Positions 25,874-33,742 of a stretch of 64,000 bases of DNA are shown here, piece by piece. The stretch is taken from positions 31,373 to 95,372 of the forward strand of contig NZ_AUBX01000002.1 in NCBI RefSeq assembly GCF_000429465.1. Direction: 5' to 3'. The DNA is from Algoriphagus vanfongensis DSM 17529. GTDB lineage: Bacteria; Bacteroidota; Bacteroidia; Cytophagales; Cyclobacteriaceae. The number at the start of each line of letters is the position of its first letter. The stretch's first letter is position 1. Below the pieces are notes generated by a model. The model saw only the letters and a list, made by a program, of their open reading frames with translations. It had not been told where the DNA came from and made no database searches. The position numbers and the translations under genes were made by a program.

Positions 25874-28333
25874 TTAGTTACTGGTTTCGGCATATAGAGC
25901 AGTAATTCCATTTTGAATGGAGCCATAGCGTTTGGCATATTCCAGGACCTTGACTTTTTCACTTTCCTCAGTGGTATAAGCGAGGTATTCCTGGAGGGAA
26001 ACCTCTGTGCGATAGACTTTGGAATGGGTGCCTCCCAAGCTGATAAATACCTCTTTGTATTTTCGGTTGGGATCATTGGCCTTATTGACAGAGAGCACCA
26101 GGGCTCTTTCTTTGTCTGTAAGTCCAAGCAGTTGCTGGATCTGATCAAACTTGTTCTGATACTTGGACTGATCGAGCAGGATCTTACAATCGCTATTGTT
26201 GATAATGGCCTGCTTGACGACCGGGGAGCTGATGATGTCTTCTACTTCCTGGGTGACCACAATGGCTTCTCCATAGAATTTCCGCACAGTCTTGAAGAGG
26301 TATTTGATGTATTCGGCCATGCCTTCTTTGGCAATGGCTTTCCAGGCTTCTTCGATCAGGATCAATTTGCGAATGCCTTTCAGCTTGCGCATTTTGTTGA
26401 TAAATACTTCCATGATGATGATGGTCACCACCGGGAAGAGAATAGGGTGATCCTTGATATTGTCCAGTTCAAAGACGATGAAGCGCTCCTGTAGAAGGTT
26501 TAAGTTTTCTGTGGCGTTGAGCAAGTAGTCAAACTCTCCCCCTTGATAATAAGGCCGGAGCACATAGAGGAAATTGGAGATGTCAAAATCCTTTTCCTTG
26601 ACCTGATCTGAGTTTAGGGTTTGCTGGAATTCTGATTGGAGGAATTCATAAAAGGTATTGAAGCAGGGGAAGAGGTTTGGGTTGTTTTGCAGCTTTTCAT
26701 AATAGCCTTTCAGTGCATTGGACAGGGCTACGTATTCGCTTCGGCGATAAGTTTCATTGTCCTTTTTCCAGAGGGCCAGAAGAAGGGTTTTGATGCTTTC
26801 CTTCTTTTCTGTGTCCAATTGATCCCCTTCGGCTATGAAGAATGGATTGAATCGAATGGGATTTCTTTCATCATAGGTGAAATAATATCCTTCGACCAGA
26901 TCACAAAGTCCCTTGTAAGAATGGCCGACGTCGACCAGGATCACATGAGTTCCCTGTTCGTAATAGCTTCGAATCAGATGATTGGTGAAAAAGGATTTTC
27001 CTGATCCGCTTGGGCCTAAGATAAACTTGTTCCGGTTAGTACAAATGCCAAGTTTGACAGGCTCATCTGATAGATCCACATGGATGGGTTTACCGGTTTG
27101 ACGATCTCCCAATCTGATTCCAAATGGGCTGGGAGAGCTTTGGTAGCCAGTCTCCAGATTGAGAAAGCAGGTAGCCTGTTCCAAAAATGTGTCAAAGGTA
27201 TCATTCATGGGAAAGTCTGCACTGTTTCCGGGAATCCCGGCCCAGAATAATTGCGGGGCACCTACGGTTTCTTCTTTTATAGTGGCTTCCATTTGGGAAA
27301 AGGCTGCTCCAACCTGCTTTTTGATTTCTTGGATCTGCTCAGTGTTTTCTGACCAGACCATCAGGTTGAAATGTGCTTTGATGGGAAGCCGTTGTTGTCC
27401 TATTGCTTCATTAAGGAAATCATGCGTGGCATCCCGAGCAAGGGTGTTTTCGCGACTGTAGTTGGCCAGTGATTGCAGTCTGAGACGTTTCGATTCCAAG
27501 TCTTTTAAGCTTTGTTGGACATCACCGAGAAAGAAATATTGATTATAGATGTGGTTGCAGGGAAGGAGCTGGCCTAAAGAAGAGGCAAACCCGATACTGA
27601 ACTTACTGGTGTCCGTGCTGTATTTGTCGTAATTGATTCTGCTGCCACAAAATGCCGGAAGGTTTTCAGCTTCGCTTAAACTGAAGATTTTGCAGATCTT
27701 ATCTCCGATCTGAAATCTTGGTTTGAAAGCTATGTCTCCAACCCAGGTCGGCATCCTGTCTTCTGAAAGACTGCAGTATTGCTCCAGAATTCCTTTTTTT
27801 TGGGAATTGCTGTAGATGGATTCCTCTGTGAGTCTGGTGATTTTCACAAATCCGCTGTCAGTCAGAATTCTTTCAAACTGTCCGCAGGCATCCAGAAAGT
27901 GTGGAAGGGTATGGGAGAGATTCAGCTCCTCAGGAATAAGGTGGCTACGGAGTAGGGAGGAAAATAAACTACTGGAGGTCTTTCTGTTTTTGGGTTTAAG
28001 ACTGAGATAGAGGTAGCAGAAATGATCCAGATAAGGCCTTTCATTGAAAAACCGATCGCTGCTTCTGTTTAGGAAACTGGGTTTCTCTTTGCTGAAATCA
28101 GCCTGAAAGTTCTTTTCAATAAACCAATCCTGTTTGTGTAAAACACTGTGAACAGGGAGGGTCTTGATGGCTTTGATCCAGACCTGATGAAATGCCTCGT
28201 AATCCCGATCACTGAGTGTGAATATCTCTGGCAGCTGGATTTGATAGGCTACTGTGATATCTCCCATTTTTGAGAGAATACAGTCCTGCTCAATACTCAG
28301 AATAGGGAAATGCTTTTCTAATTGTCTTTCCAT
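25874..28333 (-). CDS. traG: TraG-family conjugation ATPase (VirB4-like)
   Basis: An 819-residue cytoplasmic ATPase that powers assembly of the transfer channel. The Walker A motif GPSGSGKSFF has Lys446. The Walker B LILIEEAWKAIA follows ~200 residues later, with the TraG/VirB4 signature VVTQEVEDII and a C-terminal region EVFISLGGTHSKVYRTEVS. The N-terminal domain begins LEKHFPILSIEQDCILSKMGDITVAYQ, typical of TraG in this phylum. Despite the name it is not the coupling protein of other systems. Length is normal, so the gene appears intact. Confidence 0.93.
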   Translation of the reverse strand: MERQLEKHFPILSIEQDCILSKMGDITVAYQIQLPEIFTLSDRDYEAFHQVWIKAIKTLPVHSVLHKQDWFIEKNFQADFSKEKPSFLNRSSDRFFNERPYLDHFCYLYLSLKPKNRKTSSSLFSSLLRSHLIPEELNLSHTLPHFLDACGQFERILTDSGFVKITRLTEESIYSNSQKKGILEQYCSLSEDRMPTWVGDIAFKPRFQIGDKICKIFSLSEAENLPAFCGSRINYDKYSTDTSKFSIGFASSLGQLLPCNHIYNQYFFLGDVQQSLKDLESKRLRLQSLANYSRENTLARDATHDFLNEAIGQQRLPIKAHFNLMVWSENTEQIQEIKKQVGAAFSQMEATIKEETVGAPQLFWAGIPGNSADFPMNDTFDTFLEQATCFLNLETGYQSSPSPFGIRLGDRQTGKPIHVDLSDEPVKLGICTNRNKFILGPSGSGKSFFTNHLIRSYYEQGTHVILVDVGHSYKGLCDLVEGYYFTYDERNPIRFNPFFIAEGDQLDTEKKESIKTLLLALWKKDNETYRRSEYVALSNALKGYYEKLQNNPNLFPCFNTFYEFLQSEFQQTLNSDQVKEKDFDISNFLYVLRPYYQGGEFDYLLNATENLNLLQERFIVFELDNIKDHPILFPVVTIIIMEVFINKMRKLKGIRKLILIEEAWKAIAKEGMAEYIKYLFKTVRKFYGEAIVVTQEVEDIISSPVVKQAIINNSDCKILLDQSKYQNKFDQIQQLLGLTDKERALVLSVNKANDPNRKYKEVFISLGGTHSKVYRTEVSLQEYLAYTTEESEKVKVLEYAKRYGSIQNGITALYAETSN

Positions 28334-28371
28334 GTTCGGTTTTATTGATATGAATGGTTCGTTGCGGTGTT

Positions 28372-28701
28372 TTACTTTTTTTGAGTCTTTACTTTTCGAA
28401 AGACCGCTCTGGATTTGATTCGGATGGCATGAGGCACTTGTCGGTAGGCCATTTTTTTACTCAGACCATGCTCTCCATAAGCATGACTGAGTCGATAGAT
28501 CTGGATGACAAGAGTACTTCCTACGCTACCGACTAATGCCAGGCAAGCGACGGGGTGAATTCCCGTGATATACATTAGAATAAAAAGGATAAGTAGTGCC
28601 AGCACACCGGCTCCTAGGTACCAGATGTACTGGGCTTTTAATCCTTTGAATTCTATGGGCTTGTTGATACCCTTATTGATTTTGTAGATGCTGATCGCCA
28701 T
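28372..28701 (-). CDS. traF: TraF (DUF4133) inner-membrane protein
   Basis: From the ATG at 28701: MAISIYKINKGINKPIEFKGLKAQYIW, the conserved start of DUF4133 proteins. Two membrane helices follow (~29-48 and ~52-72). The C-terminus is basic. A longer reading frame reaches 28848 but would run through traE and lacks similarity. VirB3-like position, next to the ATPase gene, as in other Bacteroidota elements. Confidence 0.88.
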   Translation of the reverse strand: MAISIYKINKGINKPIEFKGLKAQYIWYLGAGVLALLILFILMYITGIHPVACLALVGSVGSTLVIQIYRLSHAYGEHGLSKKMAYRQVPHAIRIKSRAVFRKVKTQKK

Positions 28702-28739
28702 AAGAAAATGGGTTTTGTAAGAAAGACTCCCAGATGTTT

Positions 28740-29069
28740 TTAGACTCCAAAAAATGATTGGATAACTGTGGCGACCACTACCAAAAACACACAGCTGCCA
28801 AACCATGCTGCTGCAACCTTCCCGGTGTCCGGGTCTCCGGCATTCCATTTTTGATAGACTTTTACTGCACCGATCAGGCCCAGAATGGCCCCGATTGCAT
28901 ACATCAAACTGGTACCTGCGGCAAAGTAGCTTCGGACCTGCCTGTCAGCTTCGGCAATACCTGCGAGTCCGTCTTGTGCTTGAGCCGAGAGACTTGAAAA
29001 GTAAAGGAGAAGGGCTGCTAGAACAGATGTTTTTTGGTTTTGGCTAAATGTTAGCGTTGGCTTTTTCAT
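28740..29069 (-). CDS. traE: TraE (DUF4134) small membrane protein (VirB2-like)
   Basis: 109 residues with a cleavable signal (ending SAQAQ), then GLAGIAEADRQVRSYFAAGTSLMYAIGAILGLIGAVKVYQKWNAGDPDTGK, the DUF4134 hallmark, and a second membrane helix at the C-terminus. It takes the pilin-like VirB2 place. It is followed by traF after 38 nt. Confidence 0.9.
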   Translation of the reverse strand: MKKPTLTFSQNQKTSVLAALLLYFSSLSAQAQDGLAGIAEADRQVRSYFAAGTSLMYAIGAILGLIGAVKVYQKWNAGDPDTGKVAAAWFGSCVFLVVVATVIQSFFGV

Positions 29070-29123
29070 GGGATAAGAGTTTGGAGGTTTAGAATAATGC
29101 GTAGGAGGGATGTTGGTTTGTAG

Positions 29124-29561
29124 TCATTCCTGTCCCCATAGAGATTGCAGTTCCGATTCGTTGAAGTCGAAATGTGTATTCTTGGGGATGTTTTCGGTAA
29201 GGAAGTTGAGAATGGCAACCCGGTAGGCGGGCTCCCGAAGCCCGGGGTGGTTGGACAGGATATGGCTGAGCTGTTGATGCAGGTCTTGTTTACCTGTCAT
29301 GTTTCCCGCCTTTCCGAGTATGCCTTGGAGTTCCGCAACCGTGATCTCCAGTTCTTCAAAGGGATCAAGTTCATCTGATTCAGTCTGGTGTGGGGGCTGT
29401 ACTTTTTCCGACTGGGAAATGAGATTGAACCGCATTGTTTTGCCGGAAATCAGGCTACGGATTTCTTGAGGGTAGTATAGGATAGCGATCCCTAGGTAGT
29501 AGGCTGTGAGCCCGAATGCTAGGGCGCTGAAGTAATGGTTCCAGGTAAGTGCTTCCAACAT
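29124..29561 (-). CDS. Small membrane protein, first gene of the tra run
   Basis: 145 residues. One clear membrane helix (~10-30, SALAFGLTAYYLGIAILYY) with a PQEIRSL turn, then a soluble acidic, helical domain (ELDPFEELEITVAELQGILGKAG ... NHPGLREPAYRVAILNFLTENIP). Same strand as traE, 54 nt upstream of it. I do not recognise the family. Position suggests an accessory inner-membrane component of the transfer apparatus. Confidence 0.65.
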   Translation of the reverse strand: MLEALTWNHYFSALAFGLTAYYLGIAILYYPQEIRSLISGKTMRFNLISQSEKVQPPHQTESDELDPFEELEITVAELQGILGKAGNMTGKQDLHQQLSHILSNHPGLREPAYRVAILNFLTENIPKNTHFDFNESELQSLWGQE

Positions 29562-29647
29562 GGGTTTTCTGTTTTGGTAATCGGGATTTGTATTCCCTTG
29601 ACAGAAGCAAAATTGTATGCTGTAATCCCTTGTTTTTTACACTGTTG

Positions 29648-29659
29648 TGGTAGCTACCA
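29648..29659. promoter_or_regulatory. Palindrome upstream of the tra run
   Basis: TGGTAGCTACCA is a perfect 12-bp palindrome in the 290-bp gap between the divergent tra module and hipBST module 1, 87 bp upstream of the first tra gene. It differs from the hip operators further right, so it may bind a different regulator, acting on the tra promoter. Confidence 0.35.
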
Positions 29660-29748
29660 AAAAAAAGTTTATCAAGATCCTGGTAAAGGAAAATTGACGT
29701 ATTTACTATATTCAGAGAAGGATACTAGTTGGAATAGTAGATTGTTTG

Positions 29749-29848
29749 TATACCCGTACGGGTGTATTATTGTTTGAATTGGTAGTATTATACCCGTTTA
29801 GGTATAATGTTGGATTTTTTTCTTTAAATTGTACCCATAAGGGTATAC
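29749..29848. promoter_or_regulatory. Three palindromic operators of hipBST module 1
   Basis: Three related inverted repeats of TACCC-type half sites precede hipB: ACCCGTACGGGT (29752-29763), ATTATACC-n6-GGTATAAT (29787-29808) and TACCC-ATAA-GGGTA (29832-29845). Their centres are 40 and 41 bp apart, close to four helical turns, so bound dimers would sit on one face of the DNA. The last site is 7 bp before the hipB ATG at 29853. This fits tight autorepression by the HTH protein encoded next to it. Confidence 0.7.
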
Positions 29849-29852
29849 TTAT

Positions 29853-30092
29853 ATGGAGTGGAATAGAAATAGCAGCATATCAGAGTTTGTTCGAAAAAGG
29901 CGAAAAGAAGCTAACCTGACACAATTGGAACTCGCAAATATATCAGGAGTTGGTGTGAGGTTTATTCGGGAATTAGAACAAGGGAAACCGAATCTGATGG
30001 CGGATAAAATCAATCAAGTGCTTTTGTTTTTTGGTCATGTATTATCACCTAGCCCGATAAGCGATGAGACAAGGAGAAATTTGGGTAGCTGA
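29853..30092 (+). CDS. HipB-like antitoxin/regulator (Xre-type HTH), module 1
   Basis: 79 residues, nearly all one Xre-type helix-turn-helix: SISEFVRKRRKEANLTQLELANISGVGVRFIRELEQGKPNLMADKINQVLLFFG. It is the first gene of a three-gene HipBST-like operon and overlaps the next gene by 29 nt. It probably binds the three operators just upstream and represses its own operon. In HipBST systems HipS, not HipB, can be the main neutraliser of the kinase, so its role may be mainly as DNA-binding partner. Confidence 0.85.
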   Translation: MEWNRNSSISEFVRKRRKEANLTQLELANISGVGVRFIRELEQGKPNLMADKINQVLLFFGHVLSPSPISDETRRNLGS

Positions 30093-30378
30093 TCAGTTGG
30101 CAGGAATACTCTCTGAAGAAGAAGAAGGGTATGTATTTACCTACAAGAAAAAATACTTAGGGGCAAAGAATGCTTTGCCAGTGTCCTTGACGTTGCCGTT
30201 ACAACAAGAGCCCTTTCTTTCAGAAACCTTATTCCCTTTTTTTGATGGCTTGATACCTGAAGGCTGGCTTTTGGAGGTTGCGCATCAAAATTGGAAACTC
30301 AATCCAAGAGATAGGATGGGACTGTTATTGAAAACATGTAGGGATTGCATTGGGAATATAAGTGTGATAGAACTATGA
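30064..30378 (+). CDS. HipS-like protein (HipA N-subdomain 1 as separate chain), module 1
   Basis: 104 residues matching only the N-terminal subdomain of HipA: GEIWVADQLAGILSEEEEGYVFTYKKKYL, PVSLTLPLQQEPFLSETLFPFFDGLIPEGWLLEVA. The family motif of an LFPFFDGLxPEG is clear. In E. coli HipA this piece is part of the kinase chain; in HipBST it is a separate protein. The stop overlaps the ATG of the kinase gene (ATGA at 30375), so it is translationally coupled. It likely acts as the antitoxin. Confidence 0.85.
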   Translation: MRQGEIWVADQLAGILSEEEEGYVFTYKKKYLGAKNALPVSLTLPLQQEPFLSETLFPFFDGLIPEGWLLEVAHQNWKLNPRDRMGLLLKTCRDCIGNISVIEL

Positions 30379-31322
30379 ACTATTGTCTTGCGTGTAGCGG
30401 AATCTTGGATGGAGAAGAGCTATATCATCAAAAATGCCTGAAGGATTTTTGGAAAGAAGATGAACCGGTTTTGAGTTTGGACTTGGATCTGGCGAATATT
30501 GATGAGCTGGCAAGAGAGAACATTTCTCAACGAATAATTGTGACAGGAGTACAGCCCAAATTGTCTCTTGGCTTTATAGGGAAAACTAGAGAGAAGAGAT
30601 TGACTATTGTTGGGGCTTTAAATGGGAAATATATTTTGAAGCCTCCATTTGATCTCTATCCTCAAATGCCCGAAATCGAAGCTTTGTCTATGCTTTTGAC
30701 AAGAGAGGCAAGGGTAGAAACAGTTCCTTTTTTGCTGATACGCCTGCAAAGTGGAGAATTGGCCTATCTCACAAAGAGGATAGATCGAAGTTCGGCCAAT
30801 AAAAAGTTCGCAATGGAAGATGCCTGTCAATTTACAGGACGACTTACGGAACATAAATACCGGGGCTCCTATGAGCAGATTGCAAAGGGTATTCTCACGT
30901 ATAGTCAGAACCCTTTATTGGAGGTTGTGAAATTCTACCAACAGGTAATCCTCTCATTTTTGATTGGAAATAATGACATGCACTTTAAAAACTTTTCGTT
31001 GATAGCCTTTAAAAATGGCGCGTATCAATTATCTCCAGCTTATGATATGGTTGCTGTGAACTTGTTGATAAAAGACGATCCAGAGGAATTAGCGTTGAAT
31101 TTGAACGGGAAAAAGAGAAAATTGACGAGGGAAGATTTTAATGTCGCAATGTCAAAATCTAGTATCCCTGCCAAATCAATTGAAAATCTCTGGAATCGAA
31201 TTGAAAGTGGAATACAGGGTTGGCCTGAATTGATTGGTAGAAGCTTTTTGACTGAGGATGCTAAAGCTGAATTCCTGAACATAATACAGCGAAACTCGGA
31301 ACGATTAGGGCTGATATTTTGA
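30375..31322 (+). CDS. HipT-like Ser/Thr kinase toxin (HipA C-terminal core), module 1
   Basis: From the ATG at 30375, 315 residues. A Cys-rich N-terminus (CLACSGILDGEELYHQKC) may bind a metal. The HipA kinase core follows: TGVQPKLSLGF (glycine-rich/regulatory loop), YILKPP with the ATP-binding Lys, GELAYLTKRID, the catalytic loop GNNDMHFKNFSL (Asp in NND), and the metal-binding Asp in SPAYDMVAV. HipA-family kinases phosphorylate aminoacyl-tRNA synthetases (GltX or TrpS in studied cases) and halt growth. The target here is not known. All key residues are present, so it is likely active. Confidence 0.88.
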   Translation: MNYCLACSGILDGEELYHQKCLKDFWKEDEPVLSLDLDLANIDELARENISQRIIVTGVQPKLSLGFIGKTREKRLTIVGALNGKYILKPPFDLYPQMPEIEALSMLLTREARVETVPFLLIRLQSGELAYLTKRIDRSSANKKFAMEDACQFTGRLTEHKYRGSYEQIAKGILTYSQNPLLEVVKFYQQVILSFLIGNNDMHFKNFSLIAFKNGAYQLSPAYDMVAVNLLIKDDPEELALNLNGKKRKLTREDFNVAMSKSSIPAKSIENLWNRIESGIQGWPELIGRSFLTEDAKAEFLNIIQRNSERLGLIF

Positions 31323-31412
31323 TTTTTTATTTTGCCTTCAAAGGTGTTTATTCAAGGTCTAACAAATGCATTGTTATATTTAAAATAGGTCTTGTTAGAG
31401 AATTCTGTCCTC

Positions 31413-31554
31413 TGAATTTCTCGCCAAGGTAGTCTCTGGTGCTTCGGGCAACCAGAAGCTTCCGGCATAAAGCCGCTTGCTTTGCTGCGCTTTTTATTCC
31501 TTTTCCTTCTGGTTTTACTCACCCCAGGACTAGGACTGCTTCATAATTCATTGT
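31413..31554 (+). repeat. 142-bp leader repeat, copy A (orphan)
   Basis: It is nearly identical over its full length to copy B at 45625-45766: same length, and about six mismatches that all fall in the last 35 bp. In copy B it directly precedes the radC-like gene; here no such gene follows, and the expected ATG position (31576) is not a start codon. It contains a TGGT/ACCA and GCTTC/GAAGC pairing in interleaved order (31437-31459) and a CGGC-ATAAA-GCCG hairpin (31463-31475). An 8-bp inverted repeat TCTAACAA/TTGTTAGA (31358-31365, 31392-31399) lies just before it. Confidence 0.85.
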
Positions 31555-31699
31555 ACCAGAAAAAAAGATTAGAAAGACTGTATTTGCAAAAAAAGTTACA
31601 AATCTATGATTTACTCAGGTTTTGTTTGGCTAAGAAAGAAGCCAGGCTACCTGAATCTAGATACCGGCCTTTCATTTTCAAGTAAAAATAGTCATAGTC

Positions 31700-32049
31700 C
31701 AGTTTTGGGTATAAATTTTTTGACGGAGATCACTTCTAATTTAGCAACAACCGCAATGTTTTTGCCGGTATTGGCACCTATGGCGTTTACATTGGACGTA
31801 CACCCTTATTTACTGATGGTGCCAGTTGCTATGGCTGCCTCTTGTGCATTTATGCTTCCTGTTGCTACTCCCCCTAATGCTGTAGTGATGGGCTCAGGCT
31901 ATCTGAAAATAAAAGATATGATGCGTGCAGGATTGTGGTTGAATCTGATTTCTGTTCTGATTATTACTATTTCCTGTTATTATTTATTGGAATTAGTTTG
32001 GGGTTTTGATCCATTAAGATTTCCTGTTGGTTTTCAGAAACCTGAATAG
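31700..32049 (+). pseudogene. C-terminal remnant of a DASS/SLC13-family anion:Na+ symporter gene
   Basis: The reading frame contains NFLTEITSNLATTAMFLPVLAPMAFTL, SCAFMLPVATPPNAVVMGSGYLKIKDMMRAGLWLNL and a final membrane helix. These are the C-terminal signature and last helices of DASS transporters, normally ~450-500 residues long. Only ~115 residues remain; the preceding ~90 bases are unrelated, and before them lies leader copy A. The stop at 32047-32049 is intact. It marks a junction where an insertion or deletion removed the first three quarters of the gene. Stretch 32050-32175 holds nothing I recognise. Confidence 0.75.
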
Positions 32050-32175
32050 ACACTTTGGATCATAAGTAGGGTTCTTGGGGTGAAATGTCTTGGATTTTCA
32101 TAAACAGGTTGGCCTCGGGAAGTACGGATTTTCTTCCTTTTTAGCTAACCCAAATCTGAGTTTGATATATTAAGG

Positions 32176-33213
32176 TTACTTCTGGGGCTCCCTCTTTAAA
32201 TAGGACCTTTTCAAAAAGCTTAAGCGTTCTTCGTAGGATTTTTTATACCGGTCCTTCATCTCTTTGGCCAAATAGCTTCGGTTAATTAAAGGCTCGGCTT
32301 CTTCAATAGGTTTAGAGAATTCTCGAATGATCCGCTTCACTCTGTTTTCTAGGATTCCGATTTTCACCCCAAACTCATAGAAATCATCATACGCCAACAA
32401 ACCCATCGCTTCATAGCTTTGGGTGTAATAGTCGTTGGCAAATAGACCATCCTTGAGCGCAAGTTCTGCATCTTTGACATGAAGTCTTGTATTGACCATA
32501 TCATATGCGGGGCTCAATTGATAGTCCCCTTGAGGAGTCTCCAGTAGCGCGAAGTTTTTTAAATGAGCATCTCCGTTGGAGAAAAGAAAGTTGAATAGGA
32601 CCAATTTGAAAAACTCCTCCAAGGCAATGGGATAAGCAGCAACATGCTGTTTGATCAAATGTGCAATTCCTTCGTAGCTGAAATTGTATTTGTATTCGTT
32701 TCCATCAGTTTCCTTGGTCTTTTGTGCCAAAGTTGAAAAATCTTCTTTCCCCAGCTTTTTGTGCGATTTCTGATCTACATCAAATCTTTTGGTGATGTAG
32801 GCAGGTTCTCCATTTTCAAAAAAAATCAATGCGTTTTCAGCTACATTCAATTTGAAAACCTGCTTGGCCAACTGCATGGTCAGATGCTCGTTGGCAGGCA
32901 CCTGATCCACATGATTCAAGTCTCTCGGGATTGGTTTTAATATAAAGGTCCCTTGCTCCCCATCTTCTGTTAAGCGCAATTGTCCTTTTTCCCAAACCAG
33001 AGAAAGCTTTTCCTGAACACCTGAAATGGAAATTCTCTTTCTGTTTTCCATCAAGCGGGTCATCTCTTCTCCGTTACTGGGTTGATGACTCTCATAGGGT
33101 AAAATATGAGAAGTCTTTCTACCAGAAAAAAGATGTTTCAAGCACAACGGGCTATAAGTCTCAAAGCCTTCTGCCAAGGTGCCGGGACAAGTATGGATCG
33201 TTAACTTATTCAT
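32176..33213 (-). CDS. HipT-like Ser/Thr kinase toxin, module 2
   Basis: 345 residues with HipA core features: SISGVQEKLSLVW loop, TFILKPI with the ATP-binding Lys, GEPAYITKRFDVD, catalytic loop SNGDAHLKNFAL and SPAYDMVNTRLHV with the metal-binding Asp. The N-terminus has two Cys (HTCPGTL, PLCLKHL), reminiscent of module 1. The start at 33211-33213 overlaps the upstream hipS-like stop by 8 nt. It is oriented toward module 1, so the two kinase genes end near each other. Sequence is clearly different from module 1, so this is not a recent duplication. Confidence 0.88.
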   Translation of the reverse strand: MNKLTIHTCPGTLAEGFETYSPLCLKHLFSGRKTSHILPYESHQPSNGEEMTRLMENRKRISISGVQEKLSLVWEKGQLRLTEDGEQGTFILKPIPRDLNHVDQVPANEHLTMQLAKQVFKLNVAENALIFFENGEPAYITKRFDVDQKSHKKLGKEDFSTLAQKTKETDGNEYKYNFSYEGIAHLIKQHVAAYPIALEEFFKLVLFNFLFSNGDAHLKNFALLETPQGDYQLSPAYDMVNTRLHVKDAELALKDGLFANDYYTQSYEAMGLLAYDDFYEFGVKIGILENRVKRIIREFSKPIEEAEPLINRSYLAKEMKDRYKKSYEERLSFLKRSYLKREPQK

Positions 33214-33529
33214 TTGGGACTACGGTTATAGCTCCGATGGTATCCGATTGAGCAGTTTTTAATAAGAGTGAGAAGAAATCATTTTCATCTATCTGAAATT
33301 GCCTGGCCTGAAGCTGGAGATTTACTCCCTCAGAGAGCATGTTGAAGAAGAAGGGGAAAAGGTGTTCGGAATGGTACTCTTTCTTGGATTTAGGAAGAGT
33401 CAGGCTCACTGAAGGCTTTTCCGGATTTAAAAACCAAGCATCTTCATAGACAAAAGAATACTTTCCTGAGTCTGACTTAGATAGTATTCCTACCAATTCT
33501 CCGTTGCGTAACACCCTTGCTGATTTCAT
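33206..33529 (-). CDS. HipS-like protein (HipA N-subdomain 1), module 2
   Basis: 107 residues: ARVLRNGELVGILSKSDSGKYSFVYEDAWF, PSVSLTLPKSKKEYHSEHLFPFFFNMLSEGVN. Same fold region as the HipS-like protein of module 1, with the LFPFF motif. It starts 3 nt after the HTH gene and overlaps the kinase gene. Likely the neutralising partner of the kinase. Confidence 0.85.
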   Translation of the reverse strand: MKSARVLRNGELVGILSKSDSGKYSFVYEDAWFLNPEKPSVSLTLPKSKKEYHSEHLFPFFFNMLSEGVNLQLQARQFQIDENDFFSLLLKTAQSDTIGAITVVPNE

Positions 33530-33532
33530 TTA

Positions 33533-33742
33533 TCACCCCAGTTTTTTAATGGAAAGAGACAATTCCATCCCAAGAACTTCTGCAAGTTTATTGAGGACTT
33601 TGACTGAGGGATTAGCTTCACCTCTTTCAATCTTATAGAGTGTATTGATGCTTACTTGGGCCATTTCAGCCAGATCCGGTTGAATGATTCCAAGTACTTG
33701 TCTTCGCTCTTTGATTGCAGATCCTATCTCCTGAATTGTCAT
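33533..33742 (-). CDS. HipB-like regulator (Xre-type HTH), module 2
   Basis: 70 residues from the ATG at 33742: MTIQEIGSAIKERRQVLGIIQPDLAEMAQVSINTLYKIERGEANPSVKVLNKLAEVLG, a full Xre HTH domain. An upstream ATG at 33790 would add 16 hydrophobic residues and would run through the operator region, so I reject it. The ATG overlaps one operator-like palindrome, and two more lie upstream, consistent with autorepression. Confidence 0.85.
   Translation of the reverse strand: MTIQEIGSAIKERRQVLGIIQPDLAEMAQVSINTLYKIERGEANPSVKVLNKLAEVLGMELSLSIKKLG

Larger units (their letters stand above)
18113..29561 (-). mobile_element. Conjugative element transfer module (traE-traN plus regulators), incomplete in window
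   Basis: Twelve to fourteen genes on one strand follow the Bacteroidota conjugative-transposon order E-F-G-I-J-K-M-N. Relaxase (MobB), coupling protein (MobC), TraA-D, TraO, TraQ and a tyrosine integrase are not seen within 64 kb. Other element-type genes (RadC-type JAB at 45788, ArdC-type at 62514, small hypothetical at 63599) lie far to the right. This suggests either a large element whose remaining parts are outside the window or one broken up by rearrangement. Confidence 0.8.

Noticed and set aside
18113..29561. Complete self-transmissible element
   Set aside because: Relaxase, coupling protein and integrase genes are not in the window, so only a transfer module is claimed.
31482..31685. 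67-codon open frame after leader copy A
   Set aside because: It runs through the repeat itself, and the same repeat in copy C shifts phase, so it is not conserved as protein.
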